64,000 bases of DNA, taken from Risungbinella massiliensis. Its GTDB lineage: Bacteria; Bacillota; Bacilli; Thermoactinomycetales; Thermoactinomycetaceae. How positions within the stretch are numbered: the stretch's first letter is position 1; every line of letters begins with the position of its first letter. Below are positions 1 to 11,095 of this stretch, piece after piece. Under the pieces are notes generated by a model. It was not told the DNA's origin. It ran no database searches and was given only the letters and a program-made list of their open reading frames with translations. The stretch spans positions 687,394 to 751,393 of the forward strand of contig NZ_LN812103.1 of assembly GCF_000942395.1 (NCBI RefSeq), written 5' to 3'. Made by a program: the position numbers and the translations under genes.

Positions 1-277
1 CCTCCAGGCTGATTTGTATTCGGTTTTTAAGTCAAAAAGTATGTATAATTTGTGGTAGCTGAGAAATGGATAGTATTGTTGCAACAACCTTACTTATTTT
101 TTGACGTACGAACATAAATCAGATATAATTACATGAGCATTTGTGCCTAATTATGTATTTTAGGGGATGCAGGTTTTGGAGGTATTGGACCGTCTCTCTC
201 GGGAAACAGACGACTGTTTGCGTAACTCGGGAGCTTTTTGGACCTTTCCCATCTGCCCCACGGAGGGAGGGAAAAGC

Positions 278-454
278 ATGATAGAGACAAAAGTAAGAAA
301 AAACGAATCGCTCGATGTTGCTCTTCGTCGTTTTAAACGCTCCTGTGCAAAAGACGGCGTACTCTCCGAAGTGCGGAAACGCGAACGTTATGAGAAACCA
401 AGCATCAAGCGCAAAAAGAAATCGGAAGCTGCCCGCAAAAACAAGCGTAGATAA
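278..454 (+). CDS. rpsU: 30S ribosomal protein S21
   Basis: A 58-residue basic protein, the usual size for bacterial S21, a small-subunit protein that binds near the platform. The N-terminus [20 protein letters not shown] and the C-terminal run of Lys/Arg ([15 protein letters not shown]) are typical. I start it at the ATG preceded by ggagggaggg rather than at an upstream in-frame ATG that lacks a ribosome site. It heads the rpsU-yqeY-nfeD-floA series seen in Bacillus. Very secure. Confidence 0.97.
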   Translation: MIETKVRKNESLDVALRRFKRSCAKDGVLSEVRKRERYEKPSIKRKKKSEAARKNKRR

Positions 455-468
455 AATGAGGTGTTTCC

Positions 469-912
469 GTGGGTTTAATTGAGCAACTCCAAACGGATAT
501 GAAAGCTGCACTTAAAAATAAGGAGTCTGAGCGTCTGTCCGTGATCCGTATGGTGCGTGCAGCCATTAAAGATGCGGAGATCGAGAAGCGACAAGCACTC
601 ACCGATGAGGAAGCACTCCAAGTGGTTGCCAAAGCAGTGAAGCAGCGAAGAGATTCCGCTGCGGAATATGAGAAGGCGAACCGCCAAGACTTGGCAGAAA
701 AAGAACAGAAAGAGATCGATATTCTGATCGACTATTTGCCAAAGCAACTTAGCGAAGAGGAGCTCCGGACGATTGTACAAGAAACTGTACAAGAATTAGG
801 AGCCACTTCGAAAAAAGAAATGGGCAAAGTTATGGGGGCTGTTTTGCCAAAAATAGCTGGTAAAGCTGATGGCAAAGAAGTAAACCGCTTAGTCCAAGAG
901 TACCTTTCCTAA
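469..912 (+). CDS. yqeY: YqeY / GatB-YqeY domain protein
   Basis: A 147-residue protein of the YqeY family, related to the tail domain of the GatB amidotransferase subunit. Its exact role is unsettled; a tRNA-linked role is assumed from the domain. It begins at GTG (469) after atgaggtg. Recognisable blocks are LKNKESERLSVIRMVRAAIK near the N-terminus and DYLPKQLSEEEL mid-protein, with a GKADGKEVNRLV end typical of the family. It lies 14 bases after rpsU, so the two are probably co-transcribed. Confidence 0.93.
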   Translation: MGLIEQLQTDMKAALKNKESERLSVIRMVRAAIKDAEIEKRQALTDEEALQVVAKAVKQRRDSAAEYEKANRQDLAEKEQKEIDILIDYLPKQLSEEELRTIVQETVQELGATSKKEMGKVMGAVLPKIAGKADGKEVNRLVQEYLS

Positions 913-949
913 ACAGCATGGAGAACGTGTAGAGTAGAGGATGTAGCCG

Positions 950-1711
950 TTGGTTCCCTTACTATTACATGTTCTCTTCGCTGTTTTTTTAATTGGAATA
1001 CAAGGAGGGAGTATCCGGTTGAATGATTGGATAGTGTATTTGGCAGAGTGGATCACCAATCCAGCTGTGATGTCTTTATTACTCTGGATCGGATTGATAG
1101 GTTTAGTAGTTGAGTTACTCGCTCCAGGCCATCTACTAGGTGGAATTGTGGGTGTAGTGGCCTTTAGTATCTACTTTGCTGGACACTGGATAGCAGGAAC
1201 ACCAAATGAATACGCACCTTATATTTTTGTAGCAGGACTGTTGCTATTTGGTTTAGAAGCACTGGTTCCAAGTTTTGGATTTTTTGGAATATTGGCGACG
1301 GTAGCACTAGTCTATTCGGTCGTAGTGGTTGCTGAAAGCGTATCTATTGGTTTTACCGCTTTAGGTATTGGAATAGGTGGTACTATTTTATGTCTATGGA
1401 TTTTATATCGGTTTTTTGGATTCCGAACTACATGGAGCAGGATTATTCTCAAGGATACCCAGCGTAATCAAGAAGGATTTACCTCCGCAAGGGATCGGAC
1501 CCATCTGCTAGGGAAAATAGGCCGAACAGTTACCCCGTTACGTCCATCTGGTTGGGCAGTCATAGAAGATAGACGAGAAGATGTAGTAAGCGAGGGGGAA
1601 ATGATTCCAGCACAACGTCGGGTGAAGGTAGTACATGTGGAAGGCTCTCGTGTGGTTGTGCGATCGATCTTAGAAACGGAGATAGTAGAGTCAGAGGAAG
1701 AAAAAATTTAG
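950..1711 (+). CDS. NfeD family membrane protein
   Basis: 253 residues, apparently starting at TTG. About five hydrophobic segments lie between residues 5 and 155 (for example VELLAPGHLLGGIVGVVAF, the NfeD signature region), followed by a soluble C-terminal domain (about 170-253) with the GxxGxxxTxLRPSGWAVIED pattern of the NfeD OB-fold. NfeD proteins are encoded next to flotillin-like or SPFH proteins and are thought to work with them in membrane microdomains; here floA follows. The start is uncertain because the ribosome site is weak. This form lacks the N-terminal ClpP-like protease domain of long NfeDs. Confidence 0.88.
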   Translation: MVPLLLHVLFAVFLIGIQGGSIRLNDWIVYLAEWITNPAVMSLLLWIGLIGLVVELLAPGHLLGGIVGVVAFSIYFAGHWIAGTPNEYAPYIFVAGLLLFGLEALVPSFGFFGILATVALVYSVVVVAESVSIGFTALGIGIGGTILCLWILYRFFGFRTTWSRIILKDTQRNQEGFTSARDRTHLLGKIGRTVTPLRPSGWAVIEDRREDVVSEGEMIPAQRRVKVVHVEGSRVVVRSILETEIVESEEEKI

Positions 1712-1734
1712 ACTTAGATGTACATTTAATCCTT

Positions 1735-1876
1735 TTATAAATTGCATAATTAGCCCGAAGCCAGAGGTATTCTCCTTTTGAGATCTGACTATGAGCGATA
1801 GAGAGCCGGAAGTAGATCAAAAGCGGGAAAACCGGCAACGTGCCAACGTTCAACTGAGATTAATGCAACAAGTTAT
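1735..1876. repeat. Interspersed repeat, copy A (MITE-like / IS-end remnant)
   Basis: A stretch of about 130-140 bases between nfeD and floA that matches, in inverted orientation, the sequence at 24812-24951. Shared blocks include agccagaggt, tatgagcgatag and agcgggaaaaccggc. Its edges carry the family ends ttgcataatta (left) and attaatgcaacaag (right), which are roughly inverted copies of each other. No credible ORF is present. It occupies most of an otherwise unusually long gap (260 bases) inside a compact operon, as expected of an insertion. It could be a non-autonomous transposable element or a relic of IS ends. Confidence 0.75.
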
Positions 1877-2000
1877 AAATTTATAAAGTAATTTCCTGAT
1901 TGGTTAGGTAATATTTCATAAAATAAACTCTTCTGCTACGGTATTTCTAGGATTTTCTAGTGCTTAATATGAGATGATAAAAGTAAAAGGGGAGATTCGT

Positions 2001-2975
2001 TTGGATAGTTTATTAGGCTATGTTGTGATCGGTGTTCTTGCCGTTATATTCTTGGCCATTTTCTTTTCGTTTGTACCAGTTATGCTGTGGATTAGCGCTT
2101 TTGCTTCTGGGGTCTATGTACGATTGACCACACTGATCGGAATGAGGTTGCGACGTATTGTTCCAGCACGGATTGTCAATCCATTGATTAAGGCTCGAAA
2201 AGCTGGATTAGAAGTCGATATTACCCAATTGGAAACTCATTATTTGGCTGGAGGAAATGTCGATCGGGTAGTAGATGCCCTGATTGCAGCTCAACGTGCC
2301 AATATCGACCTCGTGTTTGAACGTGCAGCAGCAATTGATCTAGCTGGACGTGATGTATTACAAGCCGTTCAGATGAGTGTCAATCCAAAAGTGATCGAAA
2401 CCCCTTTGGTCTCTGCTGTGTGTAAAGATGGGATCGAAGTAAAAGTAGTAGCTCGCGTCACCGTGCGTGCTAATATCGACCGACTGGTAGGTGGAGCAGG
2501 TGAAGAGACGATCCTAGCTCGGGTTGGCGAAGGGATCGTCACAACCAACGGTTCAGCTGAAAGTCATAAAGTAGTTTTAGAAAATCCAGATTTGATCTCG
2601 GAAACTGTACTTGGTAAAGGTTTGGACGCAGGTACTGCATTTGAAATTCTGTCGATTGATATTGCCGATATCGATGTAGGAACCAATATTGGAGCGAAGT
2701 TACAAACTGACCAAGCAGAGGCAGATAAGCGAATTGCGCAAGCGAAAGCAGAAGAGCGTCGTGCGATGGCGGTTGCAAGGGAACAAGAGATGAGTGCCAA
2801 AGTGGAAGAAATGCGTGCCAAAGTGGTAGAGGCAGAAGCAGAAGTACCACTTGCTCTTGCCGAAGCTTTACGGTCTGGAAAAATGGGAGTTATGGACTAC
2901 TATCAGTTGCAAAACTTAGAAGCAGATACTAAAATGCGTCGTACTATTGGCAATACGGAGGCTGACGAGTCCTAA
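2001..2975 (+). CDS. floA: Flotillin-like protein FloA
   Basis: 324 residues. One N-terminal membrane segment ([20 protein letters not shown]) is followed by an SPFH-like domain with the nearly invariant stretch [20 protein letters not shown] and a Glu/Ala-rich coiled-coil tail ([20 protein letters not shown]). FloA scaffolds functional membrane microdomains in Bacillus. I choose the TTG at 2001, seven bases after aaggggag, over the ATG at 1974: the protein then begins MDSLLGYVV, close to known FloA starts. The nfeD neighbour supports the call. Confidence 0.95.
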   Translation: MDSLLGYVVIGVLAVIFLAIFFSFVPVMLWISAFASGVYVRLTTLIGMRLRRIVPARIVNPLIKARKAGLEVDITQLETHYLAGGNVDRVVDALIAAQRANIDLVFERAAAIDLAGRDVLQAVQMSVNPKVIETPLVSAVCKDGIEVKVVARVTVRANIDRLVGGAGEETILARVGEGIVTTNGSAESHKVVLENPDLISETVLGKGLDAGTAFEILSIDIADIDVGTNIGAKLQTDQAEADKRIAQAKAEERRAMAVAREQEMSAKVEEMRAKVVEAEAEVPLALAEALRSGKMGVMDYYQLQNLEADTKMRRTIGNTEADES

Positions 2976-2999
2976 CTCGAAAGGAGCAGGATTTGATTT

Positions 3000-3353
3000 A
3001 TGACCTCTATTCTAATCATCGCTGGTCTTATTTTGTTTAGCCTGATTTTTGGCTCTTCCAAAGGAAAACAAACAGATCAGAATCAAAAAAAGAACAAATC
3101 ATCCAAAAAACAAAAGCCAAAAAAGACTGCCAATAAAACCAAACAATCAGCCAAAAAGAACGAATACTCTGGGACACAAAAAGTGTTAAAAGAAAATATA
3201 AATGATGGCACTGCTGCTGTGAATCTATCTATAAAAACACATCGATCGGCAAAACCAAAGAGAACGGCTCTTCAGCAAGCATTTGTCTATAGGGAGATTT
3301 TAGGACCTCCTACTTCAACGAAACCATACAAACCAGGTAGGCATCGAACATAA
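3000..3353 (+). CDS. Small Lys-rich membrane-anchored protein, unknown
   Basis: 117 residues. ATG start after aaggagcagg. Residues 3-18 form one hydrophobic helix (SILIIAGLILFSLIFG); the rest is extremely Lys/Gln/Asn-rich (KKNKSSKKQKPKKTANKTK) and looks disordered and strongly basic. The layout suggests a membrane-tethered cytoplasmic or cell-surface basic tail. It occupies the place of yqfB in Bacillus, but I see no clear sequence reason to call it that. It follows floA by 24 bases and is probably in the same transcript. Function unknown. Confidence 0.7.
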   Translation: MTSILIIAGLILFSLIFGSSKGKQTDQNQKKNKSSKKQKPKKTANKTKQSAKKNEYSGTQKVLKENINDGTAAVNLSIKTHRSAKPKRTALQQAFVYREILGPPTSTKPYKPGRHRT

Positions 3354-3456
3354 GAGATAATATATTTGTTAGTTGTTCACATTGATGGAAAGAACTGTGA
3401 TTAGTAGCCTCCCCTTTGTTTCACATACTAAGAGAAAGCAGAAGGGAGGCTATGTA

Positions 3457-3660
3457 ATGGCTCGTAATTCAAGAAAACTGTTAGTTCCAGGTGCCGATTT
3501 CGTTTTGAATCAATTTAAAGAAGAGATTGCAGCGGAGTTTGGAGTGCAATTAGGATCGGATACCACAGCCCGTGCCAATGGTTCTGTTGGCGGTGAGATT
3601 ACCAAACGTCTCATTCGCCAATCTCAAGAATCAGTGCAAAATGGTTTTAATGGTCAGTAA
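3457..3660 (+). CDS. Small acid-soluble spore protein, alpha/beta type
   Basis: 67 residues, ATG after gaagggaggc. It contains the hallmarks of alpha/beta SASPs: [24 protein letters not shown] GPR protease cleavage region ([20 protein letters not shown]) and the second conserved block [12 protein letters not shown]. These proteins coat spore DNA and are degraded by Gpr on germination. It is normally expressed in the forespore under sigma G, so its place inside a housekeeping series probably means its own promoter. Secure family call; the paralogue letter cannot be assigned. Confidence 0.95.
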   Translation: MARNSRKLLVPGADFVLNQFKEEIAAEFGVQLGSDTTARANGSVGGEITKRLIRQSQESVQNGFNGQ

Positions 3661-3809
3661 AACCTCACCTTCATATTCAGAAGAAGTAAGCAAGATAAGT
3701 GGGGAAAAACGAAAAACTGTTTGTTAAGATCCGATTCGTTCAACTAACCATCAGGAAAAAGAGAACCTTAGCTGATGGAGCTTCACTTAATAACATACCT
3801 TTTTTGTAA

Positions 3810-3838
3810 GCGGCTTAGTTTCTACTAAGTCGCTTTTT
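3810..3838 (+). terminator. Intrinsic terminator between the SASP gene and yqfC
   Basis: Hairpin gcggcttagt / actaagtcgc (one G-T pair) with a 4-base loop, followed by ttttt. It insulates the upstream genes from the sporulation genes yqfC-yqfD. Confidence 0.85.
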
Positions 3839-3844
3839 GCATTC

Positions 3845-3871
3845 ATAATGAACGAACGTCCTTCATATGTT
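3845..3871 (+). promoter_or_regulatory. Candidate sigma E promoter for yqfC-yqfD
   Basis: ATA (3845-3847), 16 bases, then CATATGTT (3864-3871) fits the Bacillus sigma E pattern ATA-N16-CATACANT with one or two mismatches. It sits just after the upstream terminator and about 25 bases before the yqfC start. YqfC and YqfD are mother-cell sporulation proteins in Bacillus, so a sigma E promoter is expected. Pattern match only. Confidence 0.45.
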
Positions 3872-3895
3872 GGGAAGAGAGTGGAGGGAGATTGC

Positions 3896-4168
3896 ATGAA
3901 ACAATTTTCAGGTTCATTTCGGAAATGGGCAGATTGGTTCGACCTTCCTTCTGATGTAGCAGGTGGAGCGGCTCGTGTGGAAATGATCGGAAGCCACCGC
4001 CTTCAGATACAAAATCATCAGGGAATCGAGCAGTTTAGCCCAGACAAATTACAGTTACGTACTCCGCAAGGTTCTCTGTTAATCCAAGGCAAATCCCTTA
4101 CGATTAAAGCTATTTTCCCTGATACGGTTTTTGTAGAAGGTGATATAAAAGAATTTCGTTATCTGTAG
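3896..4168 (+). CDS. yqfC: Sporulation protein YqfC
   Basis: About 90 residues when started at the ATG (3896) following gtggaggga; an upstream ATG at 3848 has no ribosome site. Features typical of YqfC/YabP-type proteins: an N-terminal KWADWFDLPSDVAGGAARVE and the RLQIQNHQGIEQFSPDKLQL block, a beta-rich spore protein fold. In Bacillus it is made in the mother cell under sigma E. It directly precedes yqfD, as is standard. Confidence 0.9.
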   Translation: MKQFSGSFRKWADWFDLPSDVAGGAARVEMIGSHRLQIQNHQGIEQFSPDKLQLRTPQGSLLIQGKSLTIKAIFPDTVFVEGDIKEFRYL

Positions 4169-4180
4169 GAGGAGAGGAAT

Positions 4181-5443
4181 TTGTTAAAGATTAGTTGGCC
4201 TAAAGCAGTAACTGGACAAGTACAAATAACGCTAAAAGGCGAGCGAATTGGCCAATTCCTCGACTACGCGGTACAAGCTGGTATTCCTTTGGAGAATTTA
4301 GTATGGATGGAAGAAGACAAGTTATCTATTCATCTAGCATTACGCCACTTTTTCCCAATGTATCGTGCTGCTAAAATGTACAAGCTACAAATAAGGATCT
4401 ATCGCAAGCTAGGTATGCCATTTATTTGGAAAAGGGTAAAAAAACGTAGATTTTTTGCGATCGGTGCTATTCTTTTTTTTCTTATTCTCACATCATTAAG
4501 TTCCTTTGTATGGAAAGTCGATATAGAAGGGAACAAACAAGTTCCCAACGAACAAATTTTATCTTTATTACGAACACATGGTGTCTATCCAGGTCAGCTC
4601 AAAGTGAAACTGCCACAAACTGATACATTACAATTTGAGATGCAACAAAAACTTCCTCAGGCATCTTGGATTGGGGTTCGTTTAGAAGGTACAAGAATAG
4701 TAGTAACGGTGGCAGAAAAGCGTCAGATTGAGCAGAGTCCAGAACAGGTGAAAATGGAAGGCAAATTTCATCTGATCGCCAAAAAAGATGCTATGATCTA
4801 TCAAATGCAGATCACACACGGTCAGCCGTTAGTTGGCGTGAATCATGTCGTCAAAAAGGGACAAGTCTTGGTCTCAGGATATTATGGTAACCCAGAAGCT
4901 CCCGAAACGGGGGAGGCTGTTGGAGCTAGCGGAGTCGTGTTAGGACAAGTATGGTACCAGTCCGAAGTTTATGCACCAATGAAGCTAGAGCGTAAAGAGT
5001 ATACAGGTGCACGGCAGAAGAAAAAATTTCTTTTTTTAGGCTCCTATATTGTTCGGAATCCTTTTTCCAAGCAAGCACCTTTTGAACAATATGAAATGAT
5101 TCAAGAGGTTCGTCCTATTCAGATTGGATCTTGGGAGTTTCCTTTTGGTCTCGTGGAAGAAGAATATTTGGAGATGAAAAATAATCAAGAGAAGTTGTCA
5201 GAGGATCAAGCAACTTTAAATGGACTCGATCAAGCTCGTGCAGATGTACTTCGTGCTGTAGGAAAACACGGGAAAATACTGGAGGAAAAAATTTTGCACC
5301 GTTCGATAGAGAATGGTAAAGTTTATTTGAAAATACATTTCGATGTTATAGAAAATATTGCGGTGCCAGAACCGCTCACACAAGGAGACGGAACGCTTGA
5401 CCCAACAAAAACACCTGCGAATCCCCCTCAACCATCCGAGTGA
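4181..5443 (+). CDS. yqfD: Sporulation protein YqfD
   Basis: 420 residues, TTG start immediately after aggaggagagga. A cytoplasmic N-terminal domain of about 90 residues precedes one membrane helix (FFAIGAILFFLILTSLSSFV) and a large extracytoplasmic domain that opens with a POTRA-like VDIEGNKQVPNEQILSLL. This is the classic YqfD layout; the family is needed for sporulation, with a possible tie to the SpoIIIA/SpoIIQ era of engulfment. The C-terminal Pro-rich tail overlaps the start of phoH by 47 bases. Confidence 0.92.
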   Translation: MLKISWPKAVTGQVQITLKGERIGQFLDYAVQAGIPLENLVWMEEDKLSIHLALRHFFPMYRAAKMYKLQIRIYRKLGMPFIWKRVKKRRFFAIGAILFFLILTSLSSFVWKVDIEGNKQVPNEQILSLLRTHGVYPGQLKVKLPQTDTLQFEMQQKLPQASWIGVRLEGTRIVVTVAEKRQIEQSPEQVKMEGKFHLIAKKDAMIYQMQITHGQPLVGVNHVVKKGQVLVSGYYGNPEAPETGEAVGASGVVLGQVWYQSEVYAPMKLERKEYTGARQKKKFLFLGSYIVRNPFSKQAPFEQYEMIQEVRPIQIGSWEFPFGLVEEEYLEMKNNQEKLSEDQATLNGLDQARADVLRAVGKHGKILEEKILHRSIENGKVYLKIHFDVIENIAVPEPLTQGDGTLDPTKTPANPPQPSE

Positions 5444-6362
5444 AGCATTGGCTTTGTTTGGACCTCATGATGCACATTTAAAAGCGATTGAGAGGGAGAC
5501 AACTGTAAAAATCGTTTCTCGTGGTGAAGAGATTGTATTAACTGGAGAGGAGGCAGAATTAGAAAATCTGCGTTCTCTTTTTGCTACTCTCTTGAAATTA
5601 GTACGAAAAGGATTCCATTTAAGTGAACGTGATGTAGTCTATGCTCATCGGTTGGCTAATTTGGGTCAAGTAGATGAGCTTTTGGAACTGTTTCAAGAAG
5701 AAGTAGGAGTAGCGCAAAAAGGGCAAAAAATTCTGGTTAAGACCCTGGGACAACGACATTATGTAACAGCGATCAAGAAAAATGATATTGTTTTTGGCAT
5801 TGGACCTGCTGGGACAGGGAAGACCTTCTTGGCAGTGGTATTGGCAGTGATGGCACTAAAAAAACAAGAAGTAAAGAAAATTGTTTTGACTCGACCAGCA
5901 GTAGAGGCTGGAGAGAATCTGGGGTTTTTGCCTGGAGATTTGCAAGAAAAAGTAGATCCATATTTACGTCCACTTTATGATGCCCTATATACGATGCTTG
6001 GAAATGAGCAAGTGACCAAGATGATGGAACGAGGACTAATCGAAGTGGCTCCGCTAGCTTACATGCGTGGACGAACGTTAGAGGATGCGTTTGTTATTTT
6101 AGATGAAGCACAAAATACGACTCCAGAACAGATGAAAATGTTCTTAACTCGTTTGGGCTTTGGTTCTAAAATGGTTGTTACAGGTGATGTGTCCCAAGTG
6201 GACTTGCCTAAAGGAAAAAAATCTGGCTTACGTGAAGCACAGCGAATCCTGCCAGATGTGGAAGGACTTCGCTTTATTTACCTAGGTCAGGAAGATGTGG
6301 TTCGTCATTCCCTCGTCCAACGAATTATCGAAGCATACGAACGAAACGAACAGACAACTTAA
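5397..6362 (+). CDS. phoH: PhoH family ATPase (PhoH-like RNA helicase/ATPase)
   Basis: About 321 residues if started at TTG 5397, which follows caaggagacg inside yqfD and gives the typical start MTQQKHLRIPLNHPSEALAL. Walker A is GIGPAGTGKT, followed by VLTRPAVEAGENLGFLPGD, the Walker B-like VILDEAQNTTP and the TGDVSQ motif, all hallmarks of PhoH. The family is tied to RNA metabolism and commonly lies just before ybeY. The overlap with yqfD suggests translational coupling. Confidence 0.95.
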   Translation: MTQQKHLRIPLNHPSEALALFGPHDAHLKAIERETTVKIVSRGEEIVLTGEEAELENLRSLFATLLKLVRKGFHLSERDVVYAHRLANLGQVDELLELFQEEVGVAQKGQKILVKTLGQRHYVTAIKKNDIVFGIGPAGTGKTFLAVVLAVMALKKQEVKKIVLTRPAVEAGENLGFLPGDLQEKVDPYLRPLYDALYTMLGNEQVTKMMERGLIEVAPLAYMRGRTLEDAFVILDEAQNTTPEQMKMFLTRLGFGSKMVVTGDVSQVDLPKGKKSGLREAQRILPDVEGLRFIYLGQEDVVRHSLVQRIIEAYERNEQTT

Positions 6363-6386
6363 TCCATTTTCAAGGGAGTAGATGAC

Positions 6387-8510
6387 ATGAAAGGCAAAAA
6401 GGGTAACTCTCCTTCCAAGTTACCCAAGTTGAAGCTTGGAAATCGAGATTTCCTTCGTCGAATAATACTATACGCGGCTTTTGCGGTCGCGTTCTATTTT
6501 TTATTACTCAATCATGTTTTTCCAAAACAGTTATTGGTTCAAGTTGGAGAAATCAGCAAAGAGACCATTTTGTCTCCGATCACGAAAGTGGATGAAGAAG
6601 CAACGAAACGAGCAAAAGAAAAAGCAGCTAACGCAATAGGACCACAATATAAAAAAGATGAATCTCTCACAAGTCAGCAATTAGAACGAATTGATCGTAT
6701 CTTTGTAGATATTAATCGGATTGTAGTAGATAAGACATTACGAGAAGAAGAAAAAATCACAACCTTAAAAGAATTGATATCCCCGGAACTTTCACAAGAG
6801 TTTTATTGGAATTTGGTTCGCATTCCTGTGGAAGAATTGGATACGATGCGAGATACTACCAAAAATATAGTCTCTCCGATCTTGTCAGATGGAGTAACCG
6901 AAAGTGAGCTAACCGAGCAAAAAGATTCAGTGGATCGATTACTGGTTACATCTACTCTAAGCAGCAATAGCCGTTTCGTGGTTCGGGAGATTGCGAGACT
7001 GAACATTGTAGTAAACGAGGTGTACGATCCAGCTAAAACGGCAACACTCGAAGAGGCTGCTAGAGAATCGGTAGAGCCGATCCCCATTAAAAAAGGGGAG
7101 TTGATCGTCTCACAGGGCCAAGAGATTACCCAAGACCATATAAGAAAGATGACGGAAGTTGGCTTGTTAAGAGAGAAGCAAAATCAGACTCCGTATCTGG
7201 GATTGTTGATTGTGGTAGCTACTCTCTTTGGAATTACTTATGCGTTTTTACATCGATTTGAACGAAAACTTCATCAAGATCATCACAAAATGTTGATGCT
7301 ATTTTCCATTAATCTATTGACTTTATTGGGCATGAAAGTAGTCGCCCTCGGAGAAAATTTAGAATGGAGCAATATTGGGTATTTAGCTCCTGTTGCATTG
7401 TCTGCGATGCTAATCACATTATTATTAGATGTAAAAGTAGCACTGGGTTCCGTAGTACTACTCAGTATTTTCTCTAGTCTTTTGTTTAGTGGTGGTAGTG
7501 GTATTTTGTTTGATTTTCGCTATGGGTTTGTATCGTTGGTCAGTGGATTGACTGGAGCTTACGCCTTAGCAGGTGTTCGCAAACGAAGCGCGATTTTGGG
7601 AGCTGGTTTGCTTGCTTCCGTAGGAAGTTGTATTGCGATTCTCGGGATCTATCTGTTGTTACCAACGGAAGGCAATCTCGTATCACTTCTGGAGTCATTG
7701 GGCTTTGGATTTGCTAGTGGGATCGCTTCCGCTGTTTTGACGATGGGCTTTTTGCCTTATTTGGAGACTGCTTTTTCGATCTTGTCGCCTATGAGATTGG
7801 TTGAACTATCCAATCCAAATCATCCGTTGTTAAAAAAATTGTTATATGAAACTCCTGGTACCTATCATCATTCCATTATTGTGGGAAACCTAGCAGAATC
7901 GGCAGCAGAGTCAATTGGAGCAGATGGATTATTAGCTCGAGTTGGAGCGTATTATCATGATCTTGGCAAGACGAAACGTCCGCAATTTTTTATTGAGAAC
8001 CAGATCAATCGGGATAATCCACACGACAAAATTTCCCCCCATCTTAGTAAGACGATCATTGTATCTCACCCAAAAGATGGAGTAGAAATGTTAAAAGAAC
8101 ACCGTATCCCTGAGCCACTCCAAGATATCGCAGCACAACATCATGGAACTACACTTCTAAAATATTTTTATTTTAAAGCAAAGGAACAAATGGAAAGTGG
8201 TCAGCTTGTGGAAGAAGATTTTCGTTATCCAGGACCCAAAGCGCAGTTTAAAGAGGCGGCCATTGTGGGAATCTGTGATTGTGTGGAGGCGGCAGTTCGC
8301 TCTTTGCAACGACCAACTCCTTCACGTATTGAAACGATGGTAAGAAAGATTATTCAGGATCGATTAGAGGATGGACAATTTGATGAATGTGATCTGACGT
8401 TCAAAGAACTAGACCTCATCACGGAAGCGATTTGTGCCACCTTACAAGGGATTTTCCACTCCAGGATTGAATATCCAGAAGATGTGACAGGGAAGGGTGT
8501 ACGTACTTAG
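6387..8510 (+). CDS. pgpH: Cyclic-di-AMP phosphodiesterase PgpH (7TM-HD)
   Basis: 707 residues. Layout: one N-terminal membrane helix, an extracellular 7TMR-HDED domain (about 50-260), seven membrane helices (about 265-465), then an HD phosphohydrolase domain with ETPGTYHHSIIVGNLAE, the HD pair in GAYYHDLGKTKRPQFF and later SHPKDGV / AAQHHGTTLLKYFY. In Listeria and Bacillus PgpH hydrolyses c-di-AMP. ATG after caagggagtag; its stop codon abuts the ybeY ATG with no gap. Confidence 0.95.
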   Translation: MKGKKGNSPSKLPKLKLGNRDFLRRIILYAAFAVAFYFLLLNHVFPKQLLVQVGEISKETILSPITKVDEEATKRAKEKAANAIGPQYKKDESLTSQQLERIDRIFVDINRIVVDKTLREEEKITTLKELISPELSQEFYWNLVRIPVEELDTMRDTTKNIVSPILSDGVTESELTEQKDSVDRLLVTSTLSSNSRFVVREIARLNIVVNEVYDPAKTATLEEAARESVEPIPIKKGELIVSQGQEITQDHIRKMTEVGLLREKQNQTPYLGLLIVVATLFGITYAFLHRFERKLHQDHHKMLMLFSINLLTLLGMKVVALGENLEWSNIGYLAPVALSAMLITLLLDVKVALGSVVLLSIFSSLLFSGGSGILFDFRYGFVSLVSGLTGAYALAGVRKRSAILGAGLLASVGSCIAILGIYLLLPTEGNLVSLLESLGFGFASGIASAVLTMGFLPYLETAFSILSPMRLVELSNPNHPLLKKLLYETPGTYHHSIIVGNLAESAAESIGADGLLARVGAYYHDLGKTKRPQFFIENQINRDNPHDKISPHLSKTIIVSHPKDGVEMLKEHRIPEPLQDIAAQHHGTTLLKYFYFKAKEQMESGQLVEEDFRYPGPKAQFKEAAIVGICDCVEAAVRSLQRPTPSRIETMVRKIIQDRLEDGQFDECDLTFKELDLITEAICATLQGIFHSRIEYPEDVTGKGVRT

Positions 8511-8981
8511 ATGAGTCTAAACCTACAAGTGATTCAGGAGATAGAATGTACGAAGGAAGAAGAACAAGCGCTTGTATCTGCAAAGCGTGCATTAGAACAA
8601 GCGGTGATCGTAGAGGAATGCCCACCTGTTGAGGTGGTTCTCACGATCGTAGACAATGACAAAATTCAAGAGATTAATCGTGAGCACCGTAACCTAGATC
8701 GTCCAACCGATGTGCTTTCTTTTCCGCTTTACGAGGCTGATGAAGACTTTGTATTAGAGGAAGAAGAGGAGTTTGTCTCCCTAGGTGATATCGTTCTGTC
8801 CATGCCACAAGCAAAGAAACAAGCATTGGACTATGGTCATTCATTGGAGCGTGAAGTTGCTTTCCTCGCAGTACATGGATTTTTGCATTTGCTCGGATAT
8901 GACCACGAAACCCAAGAGGAAGAAAAAGAAATGTTTGCTCGCCAGGAAGCGATTCTCCAGCAGATCGGTCTCACTCGGTAA
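8511..8981 (+). CDS. ybeY: Endoribonuclease YbeY (16S rRNA maturation)
   Basis: 156 residues. The zinc-binding signature HGFLHLLGYDHET (three His) and the upstream RPTDVLSFPL block identify YbeY, a single-strand endoribonuclease in 16S rRNA 3'-end processing and 70S quality control. ATG follows directly on the pgpH stop, implying translational coupling. An acidic insertion (DEDFVLEEEEEF) precedes SLGDIVLS. Era, encoded downstream, also acts in small-subunit assembly. Confidence 0.96.
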   Translation: MSLNLQVIQEIECTKEEEQALVSAKRALEQAVIVEECPPVEVVLTIVDNDKIQEINREHRNLDRPTDVLSFPLYEADEDFVLEEEEEFVSLGDIVLSMPQAKKQALDYGHSLEREVAFLAVHGFLHLLGYDHETQEEEKEMFARQEAILQQIGLTR

Positions 8982-8993
8982 GGGGGAGAAATC

Positions 8994-11006
<2,013 letters not shown>

Positions 11007-11095
11007 CAAAAGCTGACAATTTTTCCTTCTCATACTCTAACCAAGGTAGGTCATCCTATATAAAGGAGATTATCACCAGAAAGGATGTATGCTAG

